A stretch of 52,940 nt of DNA from Planctomycetaceae bacterium (GTDB lineage Bacteria; Planctomycetota; Planctomycetia; Planctomycetales; Planctomycetaceae), in contig JAJDEI010000024.1 of assembly GCA_029259845.1 (NCBI GenBank), positions 1 to 52,940 of the forward strand. The letters are read 5' to 3'. The notes under the pieces are model-generated. The model worked only from the letters and a program-made list of their open reading frames with translations, had not been told where the DNA came from and did not search any database. A program made the translations under genes and the position numbers. Of this stretch, positions 8,598 to 18,288 are shown piece after piece (the stretch's first letter is position 1; each line of letters begins with the position of its first letter).

Positions 8598-9803
8598 ATG
8601 ATGCGACCTTTATTTCCCCTGCTGCACCGTTATGTGATGGGAGAACTCCTGCGGGTGTTCGTCCTGGTGCTGACGGTGTTTACGGTGCTGACGGTGTTCG
8701 TGGGCGTCTTTCAGGAGGCGACCGAACGCGGGCTGGGACCGGTGCAGGTGCTCAAGGTGTTGCCGTATATCATCCCCAGCATGTTGCCGTTTACGCTGCC
8801 GGCAACGTTGCTGCTGACGGTGTCCGTCGTGTACGGACGAATCGCTGGGGACCAGGAGATCACCGCGGCCAAGGCGGCGGGGATCAACGTGCTCAGCCTG
8901 ATGGGGCCGGCGTTCGCTCTTGGGGCTGTGTTAAGCGTGTTCTCCCTGCTGTTGACGGACCAGGTGATTCCCTGGGCGGAGGCGATGAGCCAGCGGACGA
9001 TCATTGCCGCAGTGGAAGAGATCTTCCTCGACCAACTGCGGACCGACCATCAGCTCCGCTACAAACCGGAGGGGATCGACATCACCGTTGAAAAGGTGGA
9101 GGGACGCCGCCTGATTCAACCGGTGTTTCGCTATCAACACGGCGGCCATTTGGTGACCGTGGTGGCGAGCGAGGCGCTGGTCGAGTTCGATCACGAACGT
9201 CAGGTGGCCATTCTGCACATGCGCGATGCGCGGGCCGATTGGCCCATGCGACGGGACGACAAATCGATCGTGCTTACGCAACGGGGAGAACAGGCTTACG
9301 AGTTCCCGCTGCCGTTGGAAGGTGAGATGACCAAGCCGCGGCAACTGAGCCTCAGCCGCATCGATCACGAACTGGCCGAGGTGGCTGATCGCCGCCGCGA
9401 ACTGGAGGAACGCCGCCTGGTGGAGACGGCCATCTCACTCACACTGGGCGACTTCGACCGCATTGCCGATCCAGCGTTTGCGACGAGCCGAGAATTGATC
9501 CAGGGCGACGCCAAGCGAAAGCGGCTGCGGACGGAGTATCACAGCCGTTATGCGCTCTCCTGCAGTTGCTTCTTTTTCGTTCTACTGGGAAGCCCTTTTG
9601 CGATCCTCAAAGCGAAGAACCAGTTCTTGACGAGTTTTCTGTATTGCTTCGGGCCGATCGTCGGCGTGTATTATCCGCTCGTGCTGGGGTTGATGACGCA
9701 GTCCAAGCGCGGCACGCTCGACCCATCCTGGGCGATGTGGGTCGGCAACGCCGTTGTGTTCGTCGCGGCTTGCGTCATGATTCGGCGAGTCATGCGGTTC
9801 TGA
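8598..9803 (+). CDS. LptF/LptG family permease (lipopolysaccharide export)
   Basis: The 401-residue protein has the YjgP/YjgQ architecture: two N-terminal membrane segments (about 13-33 and 52-78), a third near 98-118, a long periplasmic beta-jellyroll (about 130-310), and three C-terminal membrane segments (about 320-400). The motif YGRIAGDQEITAAKAAGIN is the cytoplasmic coupling region that contacts the ATPase LptB. In Gram-negative bacteria LptF and LptG form the transmembrane pair that extracts LPS from the inner membrane. The sequence does not tell which paralogue this is, and no lptB or second permease is nearby. A second in-frame ATG follows the first directly. Confidence 0.87.
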   Translation: MMRPLFPLLHRYVMGELLRVFVLVLTVFTVLTVFVGVFQEATERGLGPVQVLKVLPYIIPSMLPFTLPATLLLTVSVVYGRIAGDQEITAAKAAGINVLSLMGPAFALGAVLSVFSLLLTDQVIPWAEAMSQRTIIAAVEEIFLDQLRTDHQLRYKPEGIDITVEKVEGRRLIQPVFRYQHGGHLVTVVASEALVEFDHERQVAILHMRDARADWPMRRDDKSIVLTQRGEQAYEFPLPLEGEMTKPRQLSLSRIDHELAEVADRRRELEERRLVETAISLTLGDFDRIADPAFATSRELIQGDAKRKRLRTEYHSRYALSCSCFFFVLLGSPFAILKAKNQFLTSFLYCFGPIVGVYYPLVLGLMTQSKRGTLDPSWAMWVGNAVVFVAACVMIRRVMRF

Positions 9804-10173
9804 ATGACAGCGCATGAGTCTGCGGCACTCTCTGATGAGTCCAGCGCGATCAACAACCGCCGCGACTCAGAGCCCCAAGCGTTAGCGACGGGACAGCCAG
9901 ACAGGTTGCCCGCCGGACCGTCGACGTTCGTCGTCAGGAAGAAAAAGGAACCGCGGATCAAGCGGATCGGGGCGGATGCCCGCGGATCGTTGCCGACCAG
10001 CAAGCCGATCCGCCCGGATCGGCCCCAATCCGCTTCATCCGCGTTTCGCTTCTCTGTCGAAAACCGCCCAACCATCACGCGGGTGGCGGGGAATGGGGAG
10101 CAGGGCAGCCGTTTTGTCGAAGTTGGGGCGTCGCACCGACGTCGGCCGTCGCCGTTGGCTCCGGGTTAGGTTC
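9804..10173. repeat. Spacer with long imperfect inverted repeat
   Basis: Arms of about 28 bases at 9952-9979 and 10016-10043 are nearly reverse complements, built from CGGATC/GATCCG words. The hairpin lies between two convergent genes and could end transcription from either side, though it has no T-run. No gene is seen. Confidence 0.5.
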
Positions 10174-11673
10174 TCACTCGGGAAGACGGCCAGTCGCCAC
10201 GTTGGGGAAGGGTCCGGAGAGGGCCTTCATGAAGGCCACGAGGTCCTGTTTGTCCTGGTCGGTGGCTTCGAACTTCTTGACCTTCTCGGACAACCATTCG
10301 TTGGCATGCCCTCCCTTGGCATACCATTCCACGACTTCTTCGAGCGTCTTCTGGCTGCCATCGTGCATGTAGGGAGCAGAGAACTCCACGTTGCGAACAG
10401 TCGGCGTCTTGAAGGCTCCCTTGTCTTTCTCGACCTGGGTGACGGCGAAGCGGCCCAAGTCGGGCTTTTCGGCATCCATCCCAACGCCCAGGTTGTGGTA
10501 CTTCTCGTCCGCGAAGTTCGCCCCTACGTGGCACGCGGTGCACCCCACCTTGTCACTGAAGAACAACTCCCGTCCATGCAGGGCGCTCTCCGACATGGGG
10601 TTTGCTTCTGAGGCAGCTTTTGCCAGCTCGTACCTGGCGTAATCGTCGGGGGCCTCCTCCTTGAGATCGGCGAGGTCTTCCTCGGTGGGGTACGGGTCGA
10701 GGAACCGCTTCAGCTCTGCGAAATAGTCGTACGGAGACGGACCGCTCACGATAGCCCGCTCAAAGGTGGCGATCGCCTTGCCGACGTTGTCGATGTTGAC
10801 CGAGTTTTCGCCGAAGACCCGCTCGAACTGGATGCGGTAGCCTTCGATGTTGCCGATCGTCTCGACAGCCGCTTCGTGGGTGTTGGCCATTTCGATCGGA
10901 TTGGCGATCGGTCCGACCGCCTGGGCTTCGAGCGATTCGGCCCGTCCGTCCCAGAACTGCGGCCCGCTCAGGATGCGGTTGAAGCTCACCGGCGAGTTGC
11001 GGTTGCCAGTCTGTCCGTCGACGCCCACGCCGAATCGCGTATGAGCCGCGTATCCCTGCTTGGGATCGTGACAGCTCGCGCAGCTGATCGTGCCATCCGA
11101 CGAGAGCCGCTCGTCAAAGTACAACTGCCGCCCCAGTTCGATTTTGGCCCGTGTCATCGGGTTTTCGTCGATCCCGGTGATCTGCTGCGCACCCAGGCTG
11201 AGGCCCAAAGGCAGCGTGATCGACAGCACGTCATGGACGCCCGGCGTGTCGAGCCAGGCGGTAATTTGCTCGACGGTCAGCGGCCCGTCTCCGGGGATAC
11301 CCCCGTACAGCGAGTCATCGCCCAGCACGACGGATGGCGATTCGGACTCTTCAGCCGTTGCCGACGGTTCGTCCGTCGAGTTGGTATTTTTCGCCGGCTT
11401 CGGTTCGGGTTCCGGCTTCGGTTCGGGTTCCGGAGTCGGCTCTGGTTCCGGGGGCTCAGCGGGTGTTTCCGCCGGCATTTCAGGCTCGCTCGTTTCCGGG
11501 GCAGCGTCACCCGTCGCCGCATCGGCTGCGGACTCTGCTTCGCTGTCCGCCGGACCGGTCTCGGGTGGGGTCGCAGCCTTCTCGGCGGGGCACCCCGATA
11601 ACATCAGCGGCGTGGCCAGCAGAAGACAACCTGCCAAGTGAACAAGCCTGCGTCGACAAAGCGGATCGCACAT
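10174..11673 (-). CDS. Di-haem cytochrome c peroxidase (MauG/CcpA-like) lipoprotein
   Basis: A signal sequence ends in lipobox LMLSGC. A linker of about 95 residues rich in Pro, Glu and Ala follows, with a PEPEPKPEPEP-type repeat, probably a tether from the membrane. The catalytic part carries two haem c sites, CASCH near residue 198 and CTACH near residue 376, with ELGRQLYFDERLS before the first and AYMHDGSQKTLEEVVEWY near the end, both hallmarks of the family. Bacterial cytochrome c peroxidases reduce hydrogen peroxide with electrons from small cytochromes in the periplasm; MauG-type members oxidise other substrates. The start is set at MCDPLC; seven further codons are open upstream. Confidence 0.9.
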   Translation of the reverse strand: MCDPLCRRRLVHLAGCLLLATPLMLSGCPAEKAATPPETGPADSEAESAADAATGDAAPETSEPEMPAETPAEPPEPEPTPEPEPKPEPEPKPAKNTNSTDEPSATAEESESPSVVLGDDSLYGGIPGDGPLTVEQITAWLDTPGVHDVLSITLPLGLSLGAQQITGIDENPMTRAKIELGRQLYFDERLSSDGTISCASCHDPKQGYAAHTRFGVGVDGQTGNRNSPVSFNRILSGPQFWDGRAESLEAQAVGPIANPIEMANTHEAAVETIGNIEGYRIQFERVFGENSVNIDNVGKAIATFERAIVSGPSPYDYFAELKRFLDPYPTEEDLADLKEEAPDDYARYELAKAASEANPMSESALHGRELFFSDKVGCTACHVGANFADEKYHNLGVGMDAEKPDLGRFAVTQVEKDKGAFKTPTVRNVEFSAPYMHDGSQKTLEEVVEWYAKGGHANEWLSEKVKKFEATDQDKQDLVAFMKALSGPFPNVATGRLPE

Positions 11674-11881
11674 AGCCCTTTCCTCACCTTTCAATTCAGT
11701 CTTGAACCTGACGCAAGTGCAGGGACGCCCACCGGCGTCCCGTCTGCCGACATCCTAGACAGCTTTCCTCCCGACGTCCAAGGACCGGCGGCCATTCTCA
11801 CGATTTCCCGTCAAAGTGGCAAACTGGTGGACTCGCGGCCACAAAGGAGAATCTGCGAGTTCAGCCCGTTTCGCACGTCAA
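11674..11881. other. Spacer upstream of peroxidase gene
   Basis: Nothing recognisable was found. It should contain the promoter of the leftward peroxidase gene and the end of the leftward hypothetical gene. Confidence 0.3.
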
Positions 11882-12301
11882 TCAAGGACATGGGCAACCT
11901 TGAATCATTCGATTTCCGAGTTCGGCAAGGATTTGCAGCGACGCGCTGCGGCGCGAGCCGGGCAGCTTGCCGTCGGGGATGGCGGCGGGGAGTTGGCGCA
12001 TGGTCTTGAGAGTCGGGTTGTCTTCCAGGCAGTCCCGGGCGAAGCATGGTTTGGTCTGGGCGATCCGCAGGCGAGCCTCCGCGTGTGCGAGCCATTCACT
12101 GAGCTTCTCCTCTGACCACGCGACTGATCCCAGAGGTTTCGTGAATGGACGAAACCCCGGAAGAAACTCTCCATTCGCGACGCCAACGGCTGCACCAAAT
12201 GCCATCCCAGCGGGGAACGCAATGCACTCACACCACAAACACACACTCCCAAACAACGCAACCGTCTCGCGAACATTCCGAGTCGCAGGATTTTGTGTCA
12301 T
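11882..12301 (-). CDS. Hypothetical protein
   Basis: A 139-residue frame begins MTQNPATRN. It has a weakly hydrophobic stretch (about 17-45, with Cys residues) and a charged helical C-terminal half containing AHAEARLRIAQTK and LKTMRQLPAAIP. The codons in the C-terminal half are rich in G or C at the third position, as in real genes here. I do not recognise a domain. It lies head to head with the propeller gene that starts at 12393. The frame is open upstream to 12517, but that part overlaps the neighbour antisense and is unlikely to be coding. Confidence 0.45.
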   Translation of the reverse strand: MTQNPATRNVRETVALFGSVCLWCECIAFPAGMAFGAAVGVANGEFLPGFRPFTKPLGSVAWSEEKLSEWLAHAEARLRIAQTKPCFARDCLEDNPTLKTMRQLPAAIPDGKLPGSRRSASLQILAELGNRMIQGCPCP

Positions 12302-12392
12302 AGAGCGTGTAACCTGATGATCCAGACTCTTGGATTCTCTTGATGCGTCCGTTGTGGTACTCCAGCATTCGATCTCCAGGCTCACGCGACTC

Positions 12393-13931
12393 ATGACCAA
12401 AAACAAGTTGGCCCATTTCTTGGCGATGTTGTTCCTGTTCTGCGGCTGCGAATGTCGGACCGCGTTCGCCCAGCCGAACCGGGCCATTGATCTCGGCAAC
12501 CGCCGCGAACTGTTCATTGACGATCATCTCGTGGGCGAAATGACGAATGTCCAACTTCTGGTCCATCCGCCGACGCGCGAAGAGATCGCCGTCAACTGCG
12601 ACAAGCCCTGGGAGGGCAACGGATGCGGTTACTTTACGGTCCTGCACGACCGCCAGGAGGCCGTCTATCGGATGTACTACCACGCCTGGCAGATTCCCAC
12701 GGGCATCGAGCCCGGGGGGCCGCTGACCATCGCCTACTTCGAAAGCAAGGACGGCATCACATGGGACCGGCCCAGCCTCGGGCTGTGCGAGTTCAACGGC
12801 TCCAAAGACAACAACATCATCCTGGACAAGCTGGGCGACGGCGGTCGCTGCCACGACTTCTCTCCGTTCATCGATGCCAATCCCGCCGCGAAACCGGAGG
12901 GACGGTACAAAGCAACCGGAGCCGGGTTTGACAACCAGAAAGGCATCTGGGTTTATCAGTCTCCCGATGGGGTTCACTGGACCCCCGTGGCGCCTGGCCC
13001 GGTGTTCGACAAGGGAGCATTCGACACACAGAATATCTCTTTCTGGTCGCCCACCGAGCATAAGTATGTCCTGTACTACCGCGTTTTCTCCGGAGGCGGC
13101 ACCACGGGCACGCGGCTGATCAACCGGGCCGTGTCGGACGATTTTCTCCACTGGGCCGATGAGGGAACGATCGCCTTTCCCGAAGGCGAAGGGCCGCGTC
13201 CGCTTGCGCAGTTCTATGTCAACCAGATCAAACCCTATGAGCGAGCGCCCCACCTGTACATCGGGTTTCCCGCGCGCTACGTCGATCATGGGCGAACGGC
13301 GTCGACTCCGCTGCTGCCCGAGTGGACACTGCGCGAGAAGCGGATGACGGTTGCCCCCCGCTACGGCACGGCGGTGACGGACTCGATCTTCATCACCAGC
13401 CGCGACGGCCGGAACTTCCGACAAAGCAACGACGTGTTTTTGCGGCCCGGACTGCGCACCAAACACAACTGGTCGTACGGAGACAACTACATCGCCTGGC
13501 ATGTCGTCGAGACGGAGCCGACGAAGGACGACGCTCCGCGCGAGCTTTCGCTTTACGCCACGGAATCCTATTTCACCGGTCGCCAATCTCGCTTGCGGCG
13601 CTATTCATTAAGAATGGACGGCTTCGCCTCGATCCACGCCAAGCTCCGACCGGGAGAGTTCACGACCAAGCCGATCACCTTTTCCGGAAGAGCGCTGTCG
13701 CTCAACGTGGCGACGAGCGCCGCAGGGTTCGTCCAGGTCGAGATTCGCTCGCCGGACGGCACGCCGCTATCCGGCTTCACGCTCGCGGACTGCGACATCA
13801 TCTATGGTGACTCACTCGATCGTCGCGTCAGTTGGAAAGGGAACACGAGCGTCGAATCGCTGATCGGTCGTCCCGTGGTGCTGCGCGTGGTCATGCGCGA
13901 AGCGGACGTGTACTCGCTGATGTTTGAATGA
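12393..13931 (+). CDS. Secreted GH32/GH43-like beta-propeller protein
   Basis: The 512-residue product starts with a signal peptide (MTKNK, a hydrophobic core, then AFAQPN as a probable cleavage site). The body reads as a five-bladed propeller of the GH32/GH43/GH62 type: RELFIDDHLV at the start, and repeated strands such as YRMYYHAW, YFESKDGITWDRP, YQSPDGVHW, KYVLYYRVF and FITSRDGRNF. A beta-sandwich with VEIRSPDGTPLSGF ends it. Such proteins are very common in planctomycetes and probably act on polysaccharides outside the cell. Catalytic residues cannot be assigned from sequence alone, so activity is inferred only by fold. The start at 12393 fits the signal peptide; the frame is open to 12330. 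Confidence 0.75.
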   Translation: MTKNKLAHFLAMLFLFCGCECRTAFAQPNRAIDLGNRRELFIDDHLVGEMTNVQLLVHPPTREEIAVNCDKPWEGNGCGYFTVLHDRQEAVYRMYYHAWQIPTGIEPGGPLTIAYFESKDGITWDRPSLGLCEFNGSKDNNIILDKLGDGGRCHDFSPFIDANPAAKPEGRYKATGAGFDNQKGIWVYQSPDGVHWTPVAPGPVFDKGAFDTQNISFWSPTEHKYVLYYRVFSGGGTTGTRLINRAVSDDFLHWADEGTIAFPEGEGPRPLAQFYVNQIKPYERAPHLYIGFPARYVDHGRTASTPLLPEWTLREKRMTVAPRYGTAVTDSIFITSRDGRNFRQSNDVFLRPGLRTKHNWSYGDNYIAWHVVETEPTKDDAPRELSLYATESYFTGRQSRLRRYSLRMDGFASIHAKLRPGEFTTKPITFSGRALSLNVATSAAGFVQVEIRSPDGTPLSGFTLADCDIIYGDSLDRRVSWKGNTSVESLIGRPVVLRVVMREADVYSLMFE

Positions 13932-13994
13932 CCAGCCGGGACCCATCGCCCAACACGCCGCGATCGTCGCACCAAGCCGCTTCCGTATCATCCG

Positions 13995-14021
13995 CACCGG
14001 GCTCTGGATGTGAGCCCGGTG
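13995..14021. terminator. Perfect 10-base hairpin between convergent genes
   Basis: A GC-rich stem of 10 bases closes a 7-base loop, 64 bases after the propeller gene and about 200 bases from the end of the convergent acyltransferase gene. There is no T-run, so a role as a two-way transcription terminator is only suggested. The rest of this 290-base spacer holds a run of nine C at about 14161 and no gene. Confidence 0.4.
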
Positions 14022-14222
14022 AACCTCGGCGCGGCTGAGGCACCTGGAATCTCACACGAATTCTGGGAGTCTCGAATACGGACCCGTTGAAACACGATGC
14101 CGAGGCAGTTGATTGACCTGGCCGCTGTGACCGAGACTGACCGCGTCCGCCGGAGCGGTGCCCCCCCCCTGTGGCGGGGTTCTCCCGTAATGGCCGACAC
14201 CCGCGAACGCGCTCCTGTCCCG

Positions 14223-15356
14223 TCAGACTCGCAGGAAAATCTTCTTGCGGTACAGCAGGTAAAGTAGCAGCCACTTGACCGCGACCAATGCGATTGACCA
14301 CAAGAGCGGCTGGTAGTCGCCCGTGTGCTTGAGCACTCCATCGAAGAAGAAATCGGTCGTGTAGGCGAAATCGACGAACTGCGCCGCCATGTAAATCAGG
14401 ATCGAGTTCATACCGATCACGACGAAGAAAAACGCCCAACGGCGCAGCCGCCAGACATCGATCACCAGGTAGAACAGCGCCAGGAACAACAGGCTCCAGC
14501 CGGCGCAGTGGAGCACAAACGAGCTCGACCACAGGTTTTTATTGATGGGGAAATCCCGGTTCCACAGCTGCGCCAAGCCAAGGCATGCCAGGCCGACGAC
14601 GACCATTGCCGCTGTTTTGAAGTAGCCGTTGCGGCGATTGTCTTTCAAAAACTGGCCCGTGAGGGCGCCGGCCAGGGCGGTGCCGATCGCGGGAATCGTG
14701 CCGAACAAGCCCTCGGGGTCGCGGTCGCCGCGGTACAGATGGCCGGGGATCAGCAGGCGGTCGACGTAGTCCGTGAGCGTGTGGCCCGGGGCGAGATCGC
14801 CGGCACCGAAGCCGGGAACGGGCACAAACTTCAGCGCTGCCCAATATCCGACCAGCAGCCCCGCAAACCAGACAAGCCGGCCGCGCCAACCGGTGTTCAG
14901 CACGATGATCCCGGCAAACAGGTAGGCCAGGCCGATGCGTCCCAGGACGCTCGGCAGCCGCGTGTTCGGCCAGTCGAACTCAAGCAGGCCGTTGTAAACC
15001 ATTCCCAGCAGAACGAGCACCAGCCCGCGAATGATCACATGCCGGGTGATCCGTGACTTGGCGTCGCCGCGCGCCAATCGTTTTTCAAACGAAAACGGCA
15101 TCGAGACGCCGGCGATAAACAAAAACAGCGGAAAGATGAGGTCGTAGAATTGGAACCCGTGCCATTCGGGATGTTCGAGCTGCCCGGAGAGCCACACCAG
15201 CCAGCCCCAGCTGGTGAGCTCGGCCGCTGCGTGGGCGATCCCCTCGCCGCCGGCGATCCAGAACATGTCGAAACCGCGCAGGGCATCGAGGCTCAGGAGC
15301 CGCTCGTCGCGGGGGGAGGACGGGGCCGTCGGCGGCGCGGTCGAAGTGTCGGGCAT
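14223..15356 (-). CDS. DUF5009/HGSNAT-like membrane acyltransferase
   Basis: The 377-residue protein opens with RLLSLDALRGFDMFWI, the classic start of acyltransferase-3/HGSNAT-like (YeiB, DUF5009) proteins. About ten hydrophobic segments follow, with LIFPLFLFIAGVSMPFSFEKR after the second. In the human enzyme (heparan-alpha-glucosaminide N-acetyltransferase) a conserved His takes part in acetyl transfer across the membrane. Bacterial members probably acetylate sugars during envelope or glycan metabolism. The substrate is unknown. The gene faces left, away from the tRNA operon. Confidence 0.85.
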   Translation of the reverse strand: MPDTSTAPPTAPSSPRDERLLSLDALRGFDMFWIAGGEGIAHAAAELTSWGWLVWLSGQLEHPEWHGFQFYDLIFPLFLFIAGVSMPFSFEKRLARGDAKSRITRHVIIRGLVLVLLGMVYNGLLEFDWPNTRLPSVLGRIGLAYLFAGIIVLNTGWRGRLVWFAGLLVGYWAALKFVPVPGFGAGDLAPGHTLTDYVDRLLIPGHLYRGDRDPEGLFGTIPAIGTALAGALTGQFLKDNRRNGYFKTAAMVVVGLACLGLAQLWNRDFPINKNLWSSSFVLHCAGWSLLFLALFYLVIDVWRLRRWAFFFVVIGMNSILIYMAAQFVDFAYTTDFFFDGVLKHTGDYQPLLWSIALVAVKWLLLYLLYRKKIFLRV

Positions 15357-15617
15357 GGTGGATGATTATGACAAAGTGAGCGATGAACCGTCGGCCGGCG
15401 CGTCGGTTCGCAGGCGTAAGCGTTCACAGGTTGGGGTCAGGCACCGAATCCCCGTACAAGAGCCGTCCGGCCCGTGAACGGTTGCTCGCAGACTGCCGCG
15501 TATTGTTGCCCAGCTGCGACGGCGTGTCTAGCACGCAAGATGTCGCCGGAGCCAGCCAATGAGAGCACGACACGCGGAGATGCCTTGCGCGGGCCGTGTG
15601 TCCGCCCAGCCAGGAAA

Positions 15618-15684
15618 GTCCGGCTCTGCCGGACGACGGTTCACATTCAACGTTCAATCTGAGTTGCGTCCGGCGAAGCCGGAC
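15618..15684. repeat. Pair of 7-3-7 hairpins
   Basis: Two hairpins share the stem GTCCGGC/GCCGGAC with different loops (TCT and GAA). They are 33 bases apart. The stem sequence is kept while the loop varies, as expected of a dispersed hairpin element. Confidence 0.6.
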
Positions 15685-15929
15685 CTACCTGGCTTCAGAC
15701 GGCTCAAGTGTTACCCAACTCGCAATTTGCAATTCCCATTTTGCAATTTGCAATCCCTCAACGCGCACGCTGGGCGACCTGCGATGCGGCAAGTGGGGGG
15801 AAAGCCGCCCCGAGCGAAGACGGGCAGAAACCTGCGAACCCGTCGGAGTCTCGGACCGTCCTTCCGGGGTTGGCAGGGGTCCTGCCGCGAACAGGGCGGT
15901 TCAAAGATTGAAGCTGGGGAACCTCGTCA

Positions 15930-15993
15930 CCCGAAGCGTCAGCGAGGGACGAATCGCTCACTGACGTTTGCTTCCTCGCTGACGCTTCGGGTT
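15930..15993. repeat. Perfect 19-base inverted repeat
   Basis: Arms at 15930-15948 and 15975-15993 read ACCCGAAGCGTCAGCGAGG and its reverse complement, with a 26-base loop. I recall this sequence as a widespread planctomycete intergenic repeat. Confidence 0.75.
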
Positions 15994-16198
15994 ACCATTG
16001 AGCTTGTCCCGGTCGGTCTTCTCCCAAGTGAAACTTTGAATGGCCCTGCTGCCGCGGACCGGTGGGTTGCTCGTGGGAGCGGTGTTTCACTATATTTCGG
16101 CATTCCAATGGACTCGGCAGACGCGGTGTCGGCTCGGCTCGCAGGAAGGGAGTGCCGGTGAACGTGGGCAGTGGAGGCGGGCATTCGCCCTTTCCCCC

Positions 16199-16226
16199 TT
16201 GCAGGAATGAGGTTGCATGCTATATT
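16199..16226 (+). promoter_or_regulatory. Predicted sigma-70 promoter of the tRNA-tuf operon
   Basis: A -35-like TTGCAG at 16199-16204 is followed after 16 bases by TATATT at 16221-16226, preceded by TGC as an extended -10. It lies 30 bases upstream of the first tRNA. No other good candidate was seen in the spacer. Confidence 0.6.
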
Positions 16227-16256
16227 CGTCCGCTTGTTGCGAGGCGGCGTCGTGCT

Positions 16257-16329
16257 GCTAGCGTAGCTCAATTGGCAGAGCCCCGGTTTTGTAAACCGGA
16301 GGTTGTGGGTTCGAGTCCCACCGCTAGCT
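16257..16329 (+). tRNA. tRNA-Thr(TGT)
   Basis: The cloverleaf has a 7-base acceptor (GCTAGCG/CGCTAGC), an anticodon arm CCGGT-TTTGTAA-ACCGG with anticodon TGT, and a T arm with TTCGAGT. CCA is not encoded. It is the first gene of the tRNA-tuf cluster and corresponds to E. coli thrU. Confidence 0.95.
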
Positions 16330-16432
16330 CTCCAGTGGGCGAAGCTGCGGGGTGCTCGTGCGTCAGTTGAAGGGCGTCGAGTGTCGAAAAGGGCGTCCTT
16401 GTATCGAAAAAAATGGTGAAATGCCATAAGAG

Positions 16433-16514
<82 letters not shown>

Positions 16515-16598
16515 CTGTAGGAAAGGGTCAAACATCAAGTATCAACTCACAAAATGGACGATTGGGTCTTGTCGCTTGTTGTTTGCCACTTAAGCATC

Positions 16599-16669
16599 GC
16601 GGGTGTAGCTCAACGGTAGAGCCCCAGCCTTCCAAGCTGGTTGTGAGGGTTCGATTCCCTTCGCCCGCT
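16599..16669 (+). tRNA. tRNA-Gly(TCC)
   Basis: The acceptor GCGGGTG pairs with CGCCCGC with one G-T pair, and the anticodon arm CCAGC-CTTCCAA-GCTGG gives TCC. It corresponds to E. coli glyT in order. The spacer after it contains TTGAAGGTTGAA-type words in both directions. Confidence 0.95.
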
Positions 16670-16756
16670 TTCGAGGGTTGATGGTCGAAGGTTGAATGTT
16701 GAAGGAGATGGAGATCCAACCTTCAATGGTCGACTTTCCACCTTCAACTCTCTACC

Positions 16757-16828
<72 letters not shown>

Positions 16829-16971
16829 TCGGTCGCAGGCCGGCCTGAGAGCGTGTGCGTATTCGGCAGCCGCCCCAGGGCGGAGGCTTTTAGTTTTTGG
16901 TATCAGTGCGGCTTGCCCGTCAAGCCGACCGAGTCCCCCTTTTGAAATCTCCGGGAGTTGGAGCAACCGTC

Positions 16972-18168
16972 ATGGCGAAGGAAACCTTCGAGCGAACCAA
17001 GCCACACTGCAACGTGGGAACCATCGGTCATATCGACCATGGCAAGACGACACTCACTGCCGCCATTCTCGCCGTTCAGGCGGAAAAGGGGCTGGCCAAG
17101 CGAATTTCCTATGCGGATGTCGCCAAGGGCGGAACGGTTCGCGACGAAACCAAAACGGTGACGATTGCCGTCTCGCACGTGGAGTACGAGTCCGAGAAGC
17201 GGCACTACGCTCACATCGACTGCCCCGGCCACGCGGATTACATCAAGAATATGATCACCGGTGCTGCCCAGATGGACGGGGCGATTCTGGTGGTCTCAGC
17301 GGCTGATGGCCCGATGCCGCAGACTCGCGAGCACATCCTGCTGGCGCGTCAGGTGAACGTGCCGGCTTTGGTTGTGTTTCTCAACAAGTGTGACTTGGTC
17401 GATGACGAGGAGTTGCTCGAGCTGGTTGAGATGGAAGTTCGCGAACTGCTCAGTAAGTATGACTTCCCTGGCGACGATATCCCGATCATTCGTGGTTCGT
17501 CGAAGCCTGCCTTGGACAACCCGACCGACCCGGAGGCGAACGCCTGCATTGGCGAGTTGCTGAGCGCCTTGGACGAGAATATTCCGCAGCCGGACCGCGA
17601 GCAGGACAAGCCGTTTCTGATGGCGATTGAAGATGTGTTCTCCATCGAAGGCCGCGGAACGGTGGTCACCGGCCGGATCGAGAAGGGGACTGTCAACGTC
17701 GGCGAAAAGGTGCACGTCATTGGCCTGAAGGATACCCAGGAGACGACCTGCACGGGCGTTGAGATGTTCAACAAGATCCTCGACAAGGGGATTGCGGGCG
17801 ACAATGTCGGCGTGCTGTTGCGGGGCATCAAGAAGGAGGAAGTGGAGCGCGGGCAGGTGCTGGCCGCTCCGGGAACGATCAATCCGCACACCAAGTTTGA
17901 GTGTGAAACTTACGTGCTTGGCAAAGATGAAGGTGGTCGCAAGACGCCGTTCTTTGACGGCTATCGGCCGCAGTTCTACTTCCGGACCACCGACGTGACC
18001 GGTTCCGTCAAGCTGCTGGGCGGGGCTGACATGTGCATGCCGGGCGACAATGTGAAACTGGAGGTCGAGATGGGCAAGCCGATTGCCCTCGACGAAGGCA
18101 GCCGTTTCGCAATTCGCGAAGGCGGGCGCACCGTCGGCTCGGGCGTGGTGACGAAGATTATCGAATAA
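16972..18168 (+). CDS. tuf: Elongation factor Tu
   Basis: EF-Tu carries aminoacyl-tRNA to the ribosomal A site as a GTP complex. The 398-residue product has G1 GHIDHGKT (19-26), G3 DCPGH (83-87), G4 NKCD (138-141) and full domains 2 and 3 ending in [10 protein letters not shown]. Switch I is unusual: the segment normally read as EEKARGITI is DETKTVTI (58-65). It keeps the Thr that binds magnesium but loses the Arg-Gly before it. I recall similar forms from other planctomycetes, so it is probably a lineage trait. The start ATG has GGGAGTTGGAG upstream. The frame is open further upstream but homology begins here. It is transcribed with the four tRNAs. Confidence 0.97.
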   Translation: MAKETFERTKPHCNVGTIGHIDHGKTTLTAAILAVQAEKGLAKRISYADVAKGGTVRDETKTVTIAVSHVEYESEKRHYAHIDCPGHADYIKNMITGAAQMDGAILVVSAADGPMPQTREHILLARQVNVPALVVFLNKCDLVDDEELLELVEMEVRELLSKYDFPGDDIPIIRGSSKPALDNPTDPEANACIGELLSALDENIPQPDREQDKPFLMAIEDVFSIEGRGTVVTGRIEKGTVNVGEKVHVIGLKDTQETTCTGVEMFNKILDKGIAGDNVGVLLRGIKKEEVERGQVLAAPGTINPHTKFECETYVLGKDEGGRKTPFFDGYRPQFYFRTTDVTGSVKLLGGADMCMPGDNVKLEVEMGKPIALDEGSRFAIREGGRTVGSGVVTKIIE

Positions 18169-18288
18169 CGAGCGAATAGCACTCCATTGCCGGCGTTCGG
18201 CCGTAGCCACTTGGCGCTCGGCCCCCCGCGGGCGGTCGCAGGGGCCGACCGCTGAAGGCTGGCTGTTGGGGGTTTCAGGGGAACTGAC

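Larger units (their letters stand above)
15357..16198. other. Repeat-rich spacer without genes
   Basis: The 840 bases hold a lone GGGGTCAGGCACC motif (15433-15445), two perfect 7-3-7 hairpins of the same sequence type (15618-15634 and 15668-15684), TTTGCAATTTGCAAT direct repeats (about 15721-15755) and a perfect 19-base inverted repeat (15930-15948 with 15975-15993). Open frames here do not look like proteins. Confidence 0.55.

Noticed and set aside
12228-13586. Leftward open frame of 452 codons opposite the propeller gene
   Set aside because: Its sequence is low in hydrophobic patterns typical of proteins, and the rightward gene has a signal peptide and propeller motifs.
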